This document shows positions 5,122 through 6,180 of a stretch of 6,180 nucleotides of DNA, in pieces (position 1 is the first letter of the stretch; each line of letters starts with the position of its first letter). Made by a program: the position numbers and the translations under genes. The stretch is taken from contig JAHEBR010000128.1 of the NCBI GenBank assembly GCA_024642185.1, forward strand, positions 1-6,180, in the 5' to 3' direction. Below the pieces are notes generated by a model, which searched no databases, was not told the DNA's origin, and saw only the letters and a program-made list of their open reading frames with translations. The DNA is from Marivivens sp. (lineage in GTDB: Bacteria > Pseudomonadota > Alphaproteobacteria > Rhodobacterales > Rhodobacteraceae).

Positions 5122-6180
5122 GCGAGATCCTCTTCACCAATGCCCGCCTGATCGACCCGGTGACGCTGACCGACGCGCCCGGATGGCTGCGCGTGGTCAA
5201 AGGCAAGATCGTCGATACTGGCGATGGCAAGGCGCCCGAGGCCAAAGGCGAGGTTGTCGATTGCGGCGGGCTTTGCCTTGCGCCCGGCATCATTGATATC
5301 GGCGTGAAGGTTTCCGAGCCGGGTGAGCGGCACAAGGAAAGCTTCCGCTCGGCAGGCAAGGCGGCAGCGGCCGGTGGCGTGACCACCATGGTCACGCGCC
5401 CCGATACCAACCCCGCAATCGATTCGCCCGAGATCCTCGAATTCGTCGCCCGCCGTGCCGCAACCGAATCCATCGTCAATGTCCTGCCAATGGCCGCGCT
5501 GACCAAAGGGCGCGACGGCCGCGAAATGACCGAGATCGGCTTCCTTCGGGATGCAGGCGCGGTGGCCTTTACCGACTGCGACCGCGTGGTGACTAATACC
5601 AAGGTTTACGCGCGCGCGCTGACCTATGCCCGCTCGCTTGACGCCCTCGTGATCGGCCATGTGCAAGAGCCGATCCTGTCTGAAGGCGCCGCCGCAACGA
5701 AGGGCAAGTTCGCCTCGCTTCGGGGTCTGCCCGACGTGAGCCCGATGGCCGAGCGCATGGGTCTTGATCGAGAAATCTCGCTCCTTGAGATGACCGGCGC
5801 GCGCTATCACGCCGACCAGATCACCACCGCCCGCGCCTTGCCCGCCCTCGAGCGGGCCAAGCGCAACGGGCTCGACATCACCGCAGGCGTGGGCGTGCAT
5901 CACCTGACGCTTAATGAATTCGACATCGCCGACTATCGGACCTTCTTCAAACTCAAGCCCCCGCTCCGCGCCGAAAGCGACCGGATCGCCGTGGTGCAGG
6001 CTGTGGAGAGCGGCCTCATCGACATCATCTGCTCGATGCACACGCCGCAGGACGAGGAAAGCAAGCGCCTGCCGTTTGAAGAGGCGGCGAGCGGGGCTGT
6101 CGGCCTGCAGACGCTCCTTCCCGCAGCCTTGCGCCTCTATCACGCCGAGCAGATCGACCTGCCCAAGCTCTTCCGGGCGA
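5118..6180 (+). CDS. pyrC': Dihydroorotase-like PyrC' subunit, probably non-catalytic; 3' end outside window
   Basis: The first 354 residues of a dihydroorotase-family amidohydrolase; the frame is still open at the window end. The fold landmarks are present: LAPGIIDIGVKVSEPGERHK (54-73), AGGVTTM (85-91), AVAFTDCD (148-155), VIGHVQEP (178-185), SMHTPQDEESK (306-316) and SGAVGLQTLLP (325-335). Catalytic residues are missing. The usual DMHVHLREPG metal/substrate motif reads DIGVKVSEPG, so both metal His (Gly62, Lys64) and the substrate Arg (Ser66) are replaced; the MPNT Asn aligns with Asp96; the second His of the usual YHxxH is Gln234; the Asp of TDHAPH is Met307. His181 and His308 remain. In Pseudomonas, an inactive PyrC' beside pyrB is needed for ATCase assembly, and I infer the same here. 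A working dihydroorotase must then lie elsewhere. ATG at 5118 overlaps the pyrB stop by ATGA. Automatic pipelines would probably call it an active dihydroorotase. Confidence 0.9.
   Translation, partial: MSEILFTNARLIDPVTLTDAPGWLRVVKGKIVDTGDGKAPEAKGEVVDCGGLCLAPGIIDIGVKVSEPGERHKESFRSAGKAAAAGGVTTMVTRPDTNPAIDSPEILEFVARRAATESIVNVLPMAALTKGRDGREMTEIGFLRDAGAVAFTDCDRVVTNTKVYARALTYARSLDALVIGHVQEPILSEGAAATKGKFASLRGLPDVSPMAERMGLDREISLLEMTGARYHADQITTARALPALERAKRNGLDITAGVGVHHLTLNEFDIADYRTFFKLKPPLRAESDRIAVVQAVESGLIDIICSMHTPQDEESKRLPFEEAASGAVGLQTLLPAALRLYHAEQIDLPKLFRA

Noticed and set aside
4872..6143. A long open frame (423 codons) antisense to pyrB/pyrC'
   Set aside because: It lies opposite two clearly conserved genes and its translation shows no recognisable domain; long antisense frames are expected in GC-rich coding DNA.
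1..6180. CRISPR arrays, tRNAs, insertion sequences, prophage, toxin-antitoxin or defence genes
   Set aside because: No repeat-spacer pattern, cloverleaf, transposase or small paired genes were seen; conserved housekeeping genes fill the window.

Overview
The window looks like chromosomal housekeeping DNA from a GC-rich alphaproteobacterium, most likely Rhodobacteraceae. This rests on GC-rich codon use, densely packed short operons, and the family members seen: a lone periplasmic DsbD-type domain protein, an alphaproteobacterial family-4-like uracil-DNA glycosylase, and pyrB followed directly by a dihydroorotase-like gene. No tRNA, rRNA, CRISPR array, insertion sequence or prophage gene is visible. 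Eight genes fill almost all of the sequence; the only non-coding gaps are 1121-1224, 3233-3243 and 4036-4152.

Left part (1-2028), envelope and redox. A TlpA-like periplasmic thioredoxin (5' end cut by the window edge) runs rightward and converges on a leftward yqgE (UPF0301). The two stop codons share one CTAG. yqgE is divergent, across a 104-bp gap, from a rightward gene for a secreted lone DsbD N-terminal-type domain.

Middle part (2025-4035), DNA repair and molybdenum cofactor. A leftward operon reads udg-like, then moaB, then a Tag-family glycosylase gene. Spacing is 11 bp, then a one-base TGATG overlap. The Tag-family gene converges on the DsbD-domain gene, again with stop codons sharing one CTAG.

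Right part (4036-6180), pyrimidine synthesis. A 117-bp divergent gap carries a good sigma70-type promoter (TTGCCG-N17-TATAAG) for pyrB, encoding the aspartate carbamoyltransferase catalytic chain. pyrB overlaps the next gene by ATGA. That gene resembles dihydroorotase but has lost the metal-binding HxH, the metal-site Asp and several substrate-binding residues. It is best read as a non-catalytic PyrC'-type partner of PyrB, and is cut off by the window end.

No wholly new system is evident. The recurring theme is that three enzyme-family members (the dihydroorotase-like protein, the uracil-DNA glycosylase and the Tag-family protein) lack residues their well-studied relatives use for metal binding, cofactor binding or catalysis, so automatic naming may overstate what they do. 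Other points of interest are the two CTAG-shared stop codons, a G7 tract beside the pyrB/pyrC' junction, and -10-like hexamers placed 6-7 bases before three start codons.
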